This document shows positions 10,074 through 20,796 of a stretch of 64,000 nt of DNA, piece after piece; position 1 is the stretch's first letter, and every line of letters begins with the position of its first letter. The translations under genes were made by a program, and so were the position numbers. A model generated the notes under the pieces. The model had not been told where the DNA came from. It worked only from the letters and a program-made list of their open reading frames with translations, and made no database searches. The stretch comes from Symsagittifera roscoffensis. Lineage: Eukaryota > Xenacoelomorpha > Acoela > Convolutidae. Location of the stretch: NCBI RefSeq assembly GCF_963678635.1, contig NC_087066.1, positions 10,072,723 through 10,136,722 on the forward strand, in the 5' to 3' direction.

Positions 10074-11147
10074 TTATTCAACTAATATTTCAGAATATTG
10101 TGTTTTGTGAAGTGGGTTTCTGTATTTGCCAGCGAGTTCTGTTTCTTGATATATTTGAAAACGTGTTAATTTATTTTCTATATTATGGATGTTTCGAAAA
10201 TCAGTACTTTGTTTTCGTGGTGGATTTACTTGTTCATATGGAATTGATTGTATAAAATTTTTTTCGTGAAATTTTATCATTCGAGCGTGTATTTTTGCTA
10301 CTTGAAATGTTGTACATGTATCTTCGGGAAACCAAACAATTGTTGCTTGTGTCCGTGTTGTAGGATCACAAAAACCTTGATCGTTTTTACAAGGTAGTCT
10401 AATTCCTTGATAGATCATTGTGTTGTCAGATAAATCTCGTGTGAGTTGTATTTTTTCGAGTTGTATTTTCCAATCGAAAAACATTATTTCTTGATATCCT
10501 TTATTTTTTGTGTCTGCTTTGCAGTTTGATGGATTATTTATACCAATGTGTGGTATCCAGTGCTTATCGTGTATGTCATAAGTTAATCTTCCGTGTGCGC
10601 CGTTGTATGGGTATTTTTCATCTAGTTTAATGTGTCCTTGATATCTTTCAAGTTCTGCTTGATGTACAGAATCGGCAAAGACTTGAAAAAATACTATTTT
10701 TCTGTCGGTGTTTTTATTTCTTGTGATGTTTAGTCTGAATAGTTCGTTTTTACAATCACCGGGATTGAGATGTAGAAGTCGTTCTATATTACTTTGGTAG
10801 AATGATTCATGGTCAAGTCGGTTTTTATTTCCGTTTGAAACTTGTGAACAATGTACTTTCTTTTCGGAAAATGTTGCTGTAAATTTATATCCTATGATTG
10901 TTGTTGCTCGGGCTTTTGAATATAATGTCGCTTTTACATTTGTTGTTTCTATAGCTTGTGGTTCCGTTTCGCATTGTGATACTTGATTTATTGCATATTT
11001 GTGTAGTGTTTTTTGTTCATTTTCTTCACAATCGTAATGTGTTACTAATAAGTCTTGGGGTCCTGTGCGGGGAGAAGGATTTATGTTCTGATCGGAGATT
11101 ATTAGAAAAAGGAGCTGGAGGAATATCAATATTTTTAGAATATACAT
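10074..11147 (-). CDS. env: Env-like glycoprotein, N-terminal part with signal peptide
   Basis: The frame starts at a true ATG (11145-11147) with a typical signal peptide: a short charged start, then a run of Leu/Ile/Phe to about residue 18. The next 340 residues are hydrophilic with scattered cysteines (HYDCEEN, SQCETEP, VHCSQVS, GDCKNE, SNCKAD, LPCKNDQGFCD, EDTCTT), as expected for a disulfide-bonded ectodomain. Its place after integrase and before the 3' LTR is that of env in gypsy-type retroviruses. The frame ends at 10074 and the protein appears to continue in another frame from about 9990, so this copy is truncated. Envelope function is inferred from the signal peptide, cysteines, downstream membrane anchor and gene order. 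Confidence 0.65.
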   Translation of the reverse strand: MYILKILIFLQLLFLIISDQNINPSPRTGPQDLLVTHYDCEENEQKTLHKYAINQVSQCETEPQAIETTNVKATLYSKARATTIIGYKFTATFSEKKVHCSQVSNGNKNRLDHESFYQSNIERLLHLNPGDCKNELFRLNITRNKNTDRKIVFFQVFADSVHQAELERYQGHIKLDEKYPYNGAHGRLTYDIHDKHWIPHIGINNPSNCKADTKNKGYQEIMFFDWKIQLEKIQLTRDLSDNTMIYQGIRLPCKNDQGFCDPTTRTQATIVWFPEDTCTTFQVAKIHARMIKFHEKNFIQSIPYEQVNPPRKQSTDFRNIHNIENKLTRFQIYQETELAGKYRNPLHKTQYSEILVE

Positions 11148-11149
11148 GT

Positions 11150-12130
11150 GTATGATAATCCTGAGTACGGGTTATAAAATGTGATGTAACCAATTGTCTT
11201 TTTGGTATATCTGTCGTATTTATATATTACTTCAGTTGTTATGAATGGTGGTGGTAGTGATTGAGCTGTTATATTAGTTGGGTTTAGTGGGTAAGGATGT
11301 TGAGCAATGTTGTTTAATTTAACCGTGATTTCAAATTTTACCTGTAGACTATTTTGTTGGAGTATTTGGATGTTATGGTCAGAATGTCTTCGTGGATGTC
11401 TTGTCTATACTGTAGTCTATGGAGTGCCCAGTTGTGGAGTCGGTTACTTTCTGGGTGTTGTCCAAATAATGGTGGGGGTGCTGTGAATGTGTTCCAGTCT
11501 AATCTTAAAGGGATATTTGTTGATGATTGTTCTCGATATCTAGCGTCGAGGTTATTTGGGAAATTTAAAGGGAAAGGCGTCGGTGAAATCTGGCTTATTG
11601 ATGGTGTTGACGGTAGTGATAATGTTTCTGGTAGTGATGATGATGTTGTTGTATCTGTAGAAATATCTATTGGATCATTTATTAAATTTGGTTCACCTTG
11701 TGTGAATGATTGTGTTGTCCAATATGGTAGTCGTGATGTTTGGTTTGGGGGGTTAAAGGGATTTTCACGTATTTGTTCAGATGTTGGTGTTGAACCTAAG
11801 TAATCTGAGGGTAGACTTGAGGTGCTACGTTGTGAAAGAAGTGTAGGGGTTTCCGGTAATATGCTAATTGGGTTTTCCGGAGTACTTGGTGATGGGGATT
11901 GGGGTATATCAAAATGAACTCGGGGGGTTTGAAAATTTCTATTTCGTCGTGGATGTATAATTTGTCTATTTATTTCAACTGTATTTTGGTTTTGACTAAT
12001 ATTTCGTTTTCTACTTAATTCTTGTGGTAGTGTTGGGTACAAGTTATATGTTGGTTCACTTAGAGGTGCCTGTCGCTGAACTGGTTCTAGTGGTTCAGAT
12101 AAGCGAGCGTGTCGTTCTTCAAAATATATG
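11150..12130 (-). CDS. Pro/Ser/Thr-rich accessory ORF between pol and env
   Basis: The main open frame is 12042-11338, and the same frame is readable upstream to about 12130. About 170 residues are rich in Pro, Ser, Thr and Asn; the last 60 residues are less disordered (SSTNIPLRLDWNTF, then an Arg/His/Gln-rich helix). Coding-like sequence continues in another frame from about 11345 to 11150 (for example VKFEITVKLNN), indicating a frameshift near the stop. The product may be the continuation of the small membrane ORF just upstream (12433-12245), giving a membrane-anchored protein with a disordered tail. No homologue is recognised. Confidence 0.45.
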
Positions 12131-12244
12131 GGTTATCTTGGAAAGAAAATCGTGTAGATGTTTGGGGGTTTTGGGTAGTTGTAGGTGGTGTCGGGTTTTC
12201 TTGGGATGTTGTCGGTGAAGACTGACTGTGTGATTGATTTCTTT

Positions 12245-12433
12245 TTAGTGAAAAAATTTATGTTTATTGTAGTATTCTTCTAGAAAAAGTATTAAAATGA
12301 TTGTTGCTAAGGCGAATGTTATGATTGCCTTCTTTATACATTTGCATATTGTCAATATGAGGGATGATAAAAATGTTATAAAAATTACAAATAGTAAAAA
12401 AATATCTGTTCTGCTAAAAATGGTTCGTATCAT
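12245..12433 (-). CDS. Small double-spanning membrane protein (62 residues)
   Basis: True ATG at 12431-12433. The product has two hydrophobic segments, residues about 11-28 and 36-50, separated by a short CKCIKKA loop, and ends in a charged tail. It sits between the small hydrophobic ORF at 12662-12501 and the Pro/Ser/Thr-rich ORF. A small basic-loop hairpin membrane protein in this position resembles a viroporin or the membrane anchor of a longer protein. Function is unknown. Confidence 0.4.
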   Translation of the reverse strand: MIRTIFSRTDIFLLFVIFITFLSSLILTICKCIKKAIITFALATIILILFLEEYYNKHKFFH

Positions 12434-12500
12434 TTAAATAAATTTTGGGTTTTCGTACCTGTGAATATGGTCAATGGCTTGTGAAAGTTGAAGATATATT

Positions 12501-12662
12501 TCACATATGGAATAGAAACTTTAAAAAAATATTGCAAAAAATGATTAAGATTATTACAAGAGCTTCAAAGGTATCAAAAAGAAATATGAATAAAAGTTTA
12601 AATATTGTTAAAAAGTTTATGAAAACGTTGAAAATTATGTTGACTGGTCGAGAGAAGAGCAT
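12501..12662 (-). CDS. Very small hydrophobic ORF (53 residues)
   Basis: Minus-strand ORF from an ATG at 12660-12662 to TGA at 12501-12503. Nearly the whole product is hydrophobic (Phe, Ile, Leu, Val), enough for two membrane passes (around residues 9-30 and 34-50). It lies 67 bp upstream of a second small membrane ORF. AT-rich DNA gives such peptides easily, so the evidence for coding is only its position and the pairing with its neighbour. Confidence 0.25.
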   Translation of the reverse strand: MLFSRPVNIIFNVFINFLTIFKLLFIFLFDTFEALVIILIIFCNIFLKFLFHM

Positions 12663-13256
12663 TTAAGAAATGGCTTCTTGGTCGAATATTTTTTGTTGTT
12701 TGGGGCAATTTTCAAGTGTGGTCGAATTATTTATTGGTTTTTTGACAAGTGGGTTGGGTTTTGTGAAAAGTTGTTGGGGGCGAATTTTATGGTGTTCGGG
12801 AGGTCTTTTTTTGTTTTATTTTTATTTGTCAGGTGATCTGGGGTATTTTTGAGATTTTTGTACTTTAGGCTAAATGATTATGGTCGTACTTGTGCTTTAG
12901 GCTAATTTAACATTTTTGTTTGGGGGGTTTTTGAGGTCTGAATTGGGAAATTATTGTTGATCTTTGCGTTATTAGATAAGGGAGGGTTATGATATTATGG
13001 TGGTATTTATTTTAGTTGTCAAGTTTGAGTGGTTGGCCTATTTTTGACCTGGAGGTTGTAAAGTTATAGTTATAGATATGCCTGGAGTTTAATAAACTTC
13101 GTCTAATTGGTTTGTGTTAGAGATATAGAAGGTGACGATTTGAATGAATCCTATTGGCTAATTTTGAACTAGAATCGCTGCGTGTTTGCAGCATGTTATT
13201 TTGAAAAATGAAAGTTCAGAATGTTTCAGAGGTGCAAATAGTATTAAAATTTAAAA
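12663..13256 (-). other. Spacer between integrase and the small membrane ORFs
   Basis: No convincing frame on the minus strand. The plus-strand frame at 12670-12852 has no support. This is where a splice acceptor for env-type messages would be expected, but none was chosen. Confidence 0.4.
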
Positions 13257-15443
13257 TTAAAGCTGTTTTTGAAATTCAACTTTCTTTAATATTTTAGATT
13301 GTGGGATGAATGTTTTGTAGTTTTTACGTGGTTGATTTCTAAGTCGTGATGACTCTCTATGTTTTGATTTCTCGACTTGTTCTTGGGGTATAATTTTTTC
13401 TACCATTCTTCTATTTTTTCTTTCTTTTTGAGGTATATTTTGATCTAGCTTTTTTGTATTGTTTTTGGTTGTAGTTGATTTTTTATTTTGTTTTTCAAGG
13501 TGAATGTCATTTTGTTCATTTATTTCATTTTCCGTATGTGGGTAATTTTGAATAATTTTTAAACCTGTGAAAGAATATAATTGAGTTAGTTCGTGTAGTG
13601 CGTATTCTTTTGGGTAGTAAGGCAATAGATTGTTTCTATGTTGAACAATTTCTTTTTGGTCTGAATCGGTGATTTCATATGTTACGTCACTGGGTTTGGC
13701 AGTTATTTGGTATGGTCCTTTGCGAAGGGGTTGTAATTTTTTAGAAATTACTTTTCGTGTATTAAAATTAGGTATTAAGACAAATGTTCCAATTTTTAAA
13801 TCGGAGGCTGGTGTAAAGCGTGAGTTTATTTGTTCGTTAATGTTTTGCCTTTGTAACAATTTTTTTGTTACTTTTTGGTAAATTTCGTTGTGTTTTTTAT
13901 CTATATTTAAAATCCATTCGGTGTGTGTACCGGAGGCTAATTTAAGGATTTGTGGGTGATGAAAATGATCTTCATCGTGCGTGGGTTATAAAGGTAGGTT
14001 ATAACAAATTAAGTCTTTATTCGGTTGGCAATGACCTTGTGCATTTTTATGAGAGTTTGCTGTAAACATAATTGGTTTACGTGGCTTTTGATTAAAAACC
14101 ATTTCATATGGTGACATTTCTAGAGTTGTCGTAATTTGTGAATTATATGCTAAGGGAAATAATTTTACATCTGCTGACCATTCGGTGTATTTTGTGTCAT
14201 TTCCATTTATGTTACATCTAAGATATTCTTGTAGTGAACGGTTCATACCTTCAACTAAACCTTTTGTCCAAGGTGCATGAGATGTACGCGGTTTGTGCTT
14301 AATGTTATATAAATGACATAGTGTGATGATTTCATTATTTATAAATTCTGTACCATTGTCTGTAACTAAAATTTCGGGTAATCCAAATTTGGCTATCCAG
14401 TGTTCATAAAGTGTTGTGTAAGCGTAATAAGCATTACAATGTGGTACTGGGTTGAGTGCTACATAATGTGTAAATGCGTCAACAATTACCATAATGTAGG
14501 AGTTTCCTTCAGATGATGGTGAAATTGGTCCTTTTGTATCGAATGAAATACGGTGGTTAAAATATAAACTTTGTCCTTTAAAATCTTGTTTTTGTGCTAT
14601 TTGTTTTTGATTTTGATAAGGTTTATTTAGCTGACATACTATACAATCATTGCATAATACTTTTATCCAAATTGGTGCATTTGGGAAATAAAAATTTTGT
14701 ATGAAATTTGAATATGTTTTCTCTGATCCAGAGTGTCCTTTTATGTTTTGTGTATGTGAAATGTTAAAAGCTATTAGAATCATACTTAAAGGGAGACAGG
14801 GAACTGTAGAATCATTTAATTGATATTCTAGAAGGTCTGTGTTTTCATTAATTGTTGTATTATTAAATTTTCGGAAATATCGGAGGAGTGTTTTATTTCC
14901 TAAAATTATGGTATCTGCTTTTACGGGCTTAGTTTTGTATTTGTGCCATGATTTTAGTTGTCTAATTACTGGGATAAGATTTTGATATTGTTTCAAGGTA
15001 TTAATTGTAATTTTATCTGTTGGGGGGAGAAAAATGTTTTCATTTTCTAATTTAGATAAAGGAATTGTGTCAAGTGGGTCATGGAGGTCAAAAACTTGAT
15101 TTATTGTGTATTTTGAATCATTTGTTTGTGGTCCTGATAAATTTATTTTATCAGTTAAATTTTCTTTTTCAACTAACGGAAAAAGGTCTTTTTTATTTGA
15201 GTGGTTTTTTATTCGTTTTTGTTGAGTGTTATTTTTTATCCATTGTGATTATGGAATTGGTTTAAAAGTTGATATTCCAAGTAGATCAACTTCGTAGTGG
15301 TTATTTTGGCAATCTAAGTAAAGCGGGAAGTGTTGTAGGTTATTTATCTGTGATTGTTCAATGTCAGTTTTTACTGCATATTTGCATTCTAGTCGGGGTG
15401 ATGTTTCGTCTTTACGAAATTTTATTTTTTTTGGGTATTTCAA
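13257..15443 (-). pseudogene. pol: Integrase region of pol (Ty3-type), two in-frame stops
   Basis: One frame runs from about 15430 to 13257, interrupted only by TAA at 15249-15251 and TAA at 13986-13988. It holds the zinc-binding HHCC region (ISHTQNIKGHSG followed by LCNDCIVCQ, around 14760-14640), then the catalytic core with D in FDTKGPI, D in LVTDNGTEFINN and E in LVEGMNRS (the DDE triad), and a C-terminal domain with GPYQI and VQHRNNLLPYY, typical of Ty3/gypsy integrases. The last 100 residues are a Lys/Arg/Gln-rich tail. It joins RNase H upstream by a frameshift near 15420 at an A-rich run. Integrase inserts the cDNA into host DNA. Confidence 0.88.
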
Positions 15444-17448
15444 CTGTAGTTTTTCGTGTCAGTAATTCAGGTGGTGTATTTCGACTTAATGTATCTGGTA
15501 ATGCAAGATTCTTTCCTGCTGTCCAAACTATATGTAAGTTTGGAAATTTCATTAGAATTAATTGAAATCTATAAACTCGGTTATTTGGATTTGACTTTTG
15601 GTTAAAGAGAAAAATGATTGGTTTATGATCTGTGAATAGAACTGTTGGATGTTTTGATCCAAGTATCAGAAATTCATATTCTGTAAGCGTATAAATTATA
15701 GCTGTACATTCTCTCATTAAAGTTGAGAGTCGTAGCTTTGCTTGAGTGAATAATCGAGAATTTGCTGATATAAGGTTCATTTTATTTGCACCATTGTGTG
15801 ATTGTAGTAATGCTGCGCCGATGCCAAAATTTGAAGCATCGCACATTGCATAGAATGGTTGATTTGGATCTGGAATTGTGTTTGAAATTTGTTCAGTTAA
15901 AAGTTTTTCAATTTCTTCAAATCGTGTTTGATGTTCAGTGGTCCATTCAAAATTACTTTGTTGTCTGAGGATATTATAGAATGGTCTTAAATATAATTGC
16001 ATTTTATAAACGTACTTGCTTAAGAAATTTAACATTCCAAGGAATTCTTGGATTTTCTTTTTGTTTGTTGGTGGTTGAAGTTTTTGAATAGCATCAATGC
16101 GTGATTTTAATGGAGTGGTTGTGTTTCTTTCTATATTATGTTCTAAAAATTTAACTCGTGTTAAAAAGAAGTGTGATTTATCGGGGGCGGCCTTCAGATT
16201 TTTGTTCTGAAGTATTTTATGATAGTTTTCTAAAACTGTAAACATTTCTTCTTTTGTCTGTAATTGCATAAAAACATCGTCTAAATAAATGATTGCGTTT
16301 TTCTTAAGTATTAGTGGTCTAAAAATTTTGCTCATAAAAGCTAAAAATGCTGCTGGTCCTATGAATATTCCATAGAATAGGCGGTTGAATTCATATTGTT
16401 GATTTCCAATATCAAATTGTGTTAAACGTCGTGATTGGTCATCTAGTGGCATTTGATTGTATGCACTATTCATATCTGCGGTTGTAAAGTATTTTCCGTT
16501 TATTTTCGTTAAAATAACTTGTATTGGTTCAATAGGCCAATTGCCTTTTGGTTCGTCTATTAGTGAATTGAGATATCTAGCGTCTAAAACTATTTTTAAT
16601 GATTCTCCTTTGGCTAGGATGATAACAGGGTTAATAAATGTGTTACTTTTTGGTTGTTCTTCTTTGTTTACTGGTGAGATAATTTTGTATTGTTCTAAAA
16701 TATCGAGTAATCTATTTACTTTGTCGTGTAAATGAATTGGTACTTTACTAGCTCTTTGTTTTTTGAAAACTGCGTCAGGTTTTAACGGGAGATGTAGTGA
16801 TGAACTGATTTTCCCAACATCAAATTTTTATGTTGCATAGACTGTTGAATATTTTAACAGTTGTTTTGCTAGTTTGTCAAAGTCGATTTGTGTAATTTGC
16901 GAGTGTTCAAAGTTAAACATCGTTAAAAATTGTTGTTGTTCTTTTGTGTAGTTGGTTATATTGAATGTAGGTTTGAAATATGGGGTTTTTGTGAAATAAT
17001 CTGTATTTCTTTTTTCTTTACTTATTATATTATTTATAGATAGTTCCTCGTTAAGAATTGTGGATTGACAAATATCTAATAATTGGAGGATATTATTTAC
17101 GCGGTATGCTTTTTCATGCACGGCTGATATTGTAGCGTTTGTTTTGCAATATCCTAAAAGTCCTAAGGGTAATGTTACTTGATACGGTGTATTGTTATAC
17201 ACATGCAACGAAATGATGTCTGAATTCGTATTTTTCAAAAATTTTATAGATGAAATCGTGATTTTGAAAAACTTATGGATAGGTTTAAACTCAAAGTCTG
17301 ACATAAAGAGTTGTTGTTTATTTTGACTTTTATCATATTGGTGAACTTGTTTTATTGAAAAGTTATATATATTTCCTGATAGTGGTTTCAGGTGTTTCCG
17401 TTGTTGGTTATAAATTGGATAAAATTTTGAAAAGAATGGTGGTTGTTT
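15412..17448 (-). pseudogene. pol: Reverse transcriptase and RNase H of pol, one in-frame stop
   Basis: A single frame is readable from 17448 to 15412 except for TAA at 16828-16830. The first 200 residues are a linker between protease and RT. RT motifs follow: FINPVIILAK, LKIVLDARYLN, the DMNSAYNQMPL box and the catalytic YLDD (about 16285). RNase H shows FYAMCDASNFGIG, LRLSTLMRECTA, LFTDHKP and ALPDTLSR, which carry its acidic residues. The order and motifs are those of Ty3/gypsy. It copies element RNA into DNA in virus-like particles. The frame then shifts into integrase near 15420. The stop makes this copy inactive unless read through. Confidence 0.9.
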
Positions 17449-17468
17449 TTATAATCTTTTAAAAAATG

Positions 17469-18066
17469 TTAGAGCTGTATTTTTGTTTTTGTGTACTTAT
17501 CTTTGATTAGTATTTTACTATTCAAGATGTTGATTGTTGGTATATATTTCGAGATAAATGGTATGCCAATGATATTGTGTTTAATGTCAGTGATATGAAA
17601 TAGTTGTTGAAATGGTTTGCTTAGAATTTTATTTTGCTCCATTGTTCTTGTGGGGAGGAGGAATAATTGAACTTTTCCATAATTTACTAATGTTGATCCT
17701 TGTGCTGTTGCTAGTTTACTAGAGGTTGCAAGAGGCGTTAATTTTGGGTGTAATGTTTTGATTTCATTCCATGTGGGAATGTTAATAATGTTTGATTCTG
17801 CTCCTGAATCAATTAAAAAATCAATTTCAAGATCTGGTGGTTGAAATTCTTTGTTTCTTGGACTTTCTAAGAGAAATGGTATTGTCCAAATTTTTTCTCT
17901 GGGTTGTTTTTTTTGTATATTTTGGTAAATATGATTTGTGTTTAGACTTTTTGTTTTGTCATTTTCATTGGGTTTATTTACCGTGTAAATTTCGTTTATT
18001 TCTTGTGCAGTTTGAGTAGTATTGATGGGTTCAATGTAATAATTGTGAAGGAGTTCCAGTTGATTT
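17469..18066 (-). CDS. pro: Aspartic protease domain of pol
   Basis: This minus-strand frame has no early ATG and runs open from the AT microsatellite at about 18067 to TAA at 17469-17471. It contains the retropepsin active site IDSGAESNI (codons near 17815-17790) and, about 90 residues later, HNIIGIPFI, the second conserved protease motif (Ile/Leu-Gly followed by a hydrophobic strand). About 85 residues precede the active site. It is in a different frame from both the nucleocapsid upstream and the RT downstream, so expression would need frameshifting or, more likely, indels have accumulated. The protease would cut Gag and Pol during particle maturation. Confidence 0.8.
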
Positions 18067-18091
18067 TTATATATATATATATATATATATG
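18067..18091. repeat. (AT)n microsatellite at the gag-pro boundary
   Basis: An uninterrupted AT dinucleotide run sits exactly between the nucleocapsid frame and the protease frame, which differ by one base. Length change of this run would by itself switch the relative frame of gag and pro. Confidence 0.9.
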
Positions 18092-18790
18092 TGATGTAAA
18101 AGGTTGTTCATATATAAAAGGTTCGTAGTCGTTTTCGACTGCTATCATATTGATGGAAATGGTATTTTCTCTATCACTTTCTGTGTCTGATGATCCACAG
18201 TTTCTTTGATTTAGTTGTAGTTCGTTATTTCCTGTGTCATCAATACCTGGGGGTTCTGATGTTGTTTCTTCATTTGACTGTACTTGATTAATATGTCTTT
18301 GATGTTTTGGTATACTACTTCTGTATCGATGTTTAGAATTATTATAATGGTTATTATTCCTATGTGGTGATTGGGAATAATTTCTATATTGATTATTATA
18401 ACTTGAATTTCGGTTTTGTGAATTATTCCGTGATCTGTTTTGATAATTGCTGTTTGGTCTGTGATAGTTTGATCTGTTATATGAGTTATTTCTTGATCGA
18501 TTGTTCGGGTAATTCTGATTTCGATTGTTCGAATAACTTCTATTTCGATCATGTGAATAGTTTCTACTTCTGTTATATGATGAGTTTCGTGATTGATTAT
18601 TTGAATAGTGTTTATTTCTTGGGTTTGATTGGGAATTGGATCTAGAAACAAATTGTGTTGTATTTGAATTTGATCTCGAATAGTTATTTCGACTATTTGG
18701 TCGATTATAATGATTTTGTGAAGAATTCTGTGTATTTCTTCGTTCTGGTGATCTTCCTCTATAACTTGAGTTATATGGTGATTGATTCCT
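18092..18790 (-). pseudogene. gag: Gag nucleocapsid tail, Arg/Ser/Asn/Tyr-rich
   Basis: The frame with codons ending at 18781 and continuing to the microsatellite encodes a strongly repetitive, basic, Arg/Ser/Asn/Tyr-rich tail (for example SSYRGRSPERRN near 18770-18735), as in RNA-binding Gag tails, and ends in a short acidic stretch near 18180. The longest open frame here (18876-18211) is one base out of register and gives an unlikely Ile/Thr/His-rich product. The shift between the two lies near 18790. Confidence 0.6.
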
Positions 18791-20796
18791 TGTGTAATTA
18801 GTGTGTTAGGAAGTGGTTTTCCTGAACTGTTGTTGCTGTATACATTTTTGTTTGGTAGATTTTGATCTTTCTCCATATATTGATAGAATGATTTATTTGG
18901 TTCTTTATACTTTTGAGGTTTGTTTTGGTTATCTTGTTGCTTTTGTCTACGTTCGGAAATACTATGTCCGTATCATCGGCAAAAATTACACCATTTTTTG
19001 AAAGATGGTTTGCCTTTAAATTTTGGGTGTTTTTCATAAATTTTTAGTATTTCAGTTATTTTTTCAACTAGGTCTGTATCTGATTCCTGTATGTTATTGA
19101 TATGTGTAGTGTTTGTTTCAATTCGATTAACATATTGTAGTTTTAGATTTTCTGTTTCTTCAAGTTTCATTGTGATTTCTGCTTGTTCTAATTTATCTAC
19201 TAGTTTTCGAAAATCTAAATTGGGCTCTCGAATTGAAGAAGGTTGAGATGCTCTCTTTTTTATTGCTATTTTCCTTAATTGAGGTGTTAAGATCATCATT
19301 TAAATTTCTGTCATTTTTGTGTTTTTATAGTCATGTGTATTTAATGAATATGCTTTTCGAACTAGTATTTCGATACGTACTGCTAATTGTTTGATGGTTT
19401 CATTTGGTAATCTGCGAATTTCATTACATAAATCTCTTTAGTGTTGTTTATTTCTTTCTGAGTCAAACATTTTTGAAAATTCTTGTGTAAATCTTTTCCA
19501 GTCTGATTTTATTTCTATAGGTAATACTGAAAACCATTTTTGAGCTGCGCCATCTAAGGTTGTTTGTATCAACGCTGTGCGTCGATGTATCCAATTTTGA
19601 TGTAGTGGTGTATTAATTGGTTCAGGTCCTTTATTTAAAATTAAATTTGCTGTTACTGCATTTAAATAATCTTCTACGGAATATTCAGGGTCTGTTCCTG
19701 TGAATACCATTAGTGGTTTATTTGATGTTATTGATGATCCACCCATAAGGTGTGGATTCATTGTCATTTGTAGTGATTCGGCGGCATTTGGCATTTGTGA
19801 AAAATTTGAAAGCTGATTTTTTGTTTTTTCTTGTTGTTGAAGGTAATATGGGAGTGGTATTTCATTTAGCATTTGAGTTGGTTGATATGAGTGCATAATC
19901 ATTCGATTTTGTGGTTGAATTGGTTGAAAAGATTGTGTATTAGTTGGATTTGGCATTTGTATTGGTTGTTGATTTCGTGTGTCTGTTGGATTTGGGGAAA
20001 AAATTCTATTATATGTATAAGGTCGTCGCGCTCCTTGTTTGCAATATTCTTGGGTATATGGTGCAAAAATGTCTGGTTGTAAATAATCATCATCAGATGA
20101 TAAGTAATCCGTTTGATGAGGTGCTTGCTTTTTGTTTTTATTTTGTTGAGAGAATGGATAATTTTCACTATGGTCCTGTGGAGGATGTGAATTAGTCCAA
20201 AAATTTACTGAGTTGGTTGTTGTCATTGGGTTATCCCAATAGTGAGAACTTACATGATTGTTATTAGTTTTTCGTGGGGGATAGTTTGTTTTTGATGAAT
20301 GTGCATAATTATAATTGTGTTCTGCAAAAGTGTTTCTTGTGAACGTTCTTCGTGGTTTTGATGGTACTGTCATAGGTCTATAAGTTTGATAATCCATTTG
20401 TGAATATTTTGGAGCAACCGAAGGTTTAACGGTTGATTGTAAGGTTACTTGTGCCAATGAAGTATTTGTATTTTTTGGTGTTGTTAAATTTGGATGTATT
20501 GGTGAAATACTTTGTTGTGTAGTTGTTGTTGTTTGGACAATTTCTTCATTTATGAAGTGTGATGGTGTTTGGATATCTTGTTGTGTAAGATTTCTAGTTC
20601 CATTAAGGTTTTCATTGTGTATGACGGTCGAATTTAAACTGTTATTCCGCGTATCGGGTAAAAATTTATTGTAGTTTAATGGTGTTGCATCAATGGTTAG
20701 TGGTACTACTTTCACATAATCTCTTTGGTAAGATATTGTTTTATTGCTTGACTTGAGATTGATTGTGGGATATTTATAAATGCATGATGAGACCAT
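18790..20796 (-). pseudogene. gag: Gag central region: linker, capsid-type domain and zinc knuckle
   Basis: One frame is readable from 20796 to about 18790 with in-frame stops at 19438-19440 (TAA), 19300-19302 (TAA) and 18973-18975 (TGA). The first 350 residues are a Thr/Asn/Gln/Pro-rich linker. A retrotransposon Gag domain follows (FTGTDPEYSVEDYLNAV, then AAQKWFSVLP and DWKRFTQEF, around 19700-19450), continuing past the first stop into NETIKQLAVRIEILV. Near 18980 a CNFC...YGHS pattern marks a CCHC-type zinc knuckle; the TGA lies inside it and the last cysteine position reads Arg. Gag forms the virus-like particle and binds element RNA. Confidence 0.75.

Noticed and set aside
11354-11803. 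149-codon plus-strand ORF
   Set aside because: It is the complement of the Pro/Ser/Thr-rich minus-strand ORF; its composition mirrors that frame and it has no motif.
18211-18876. 221-codon minus-strand ORF as a separate protein
   Set aside because: It is a frameshifted reading of the Arg/Ser/Asn-rich Gag tail; the neighbouring frame is far more plausible.
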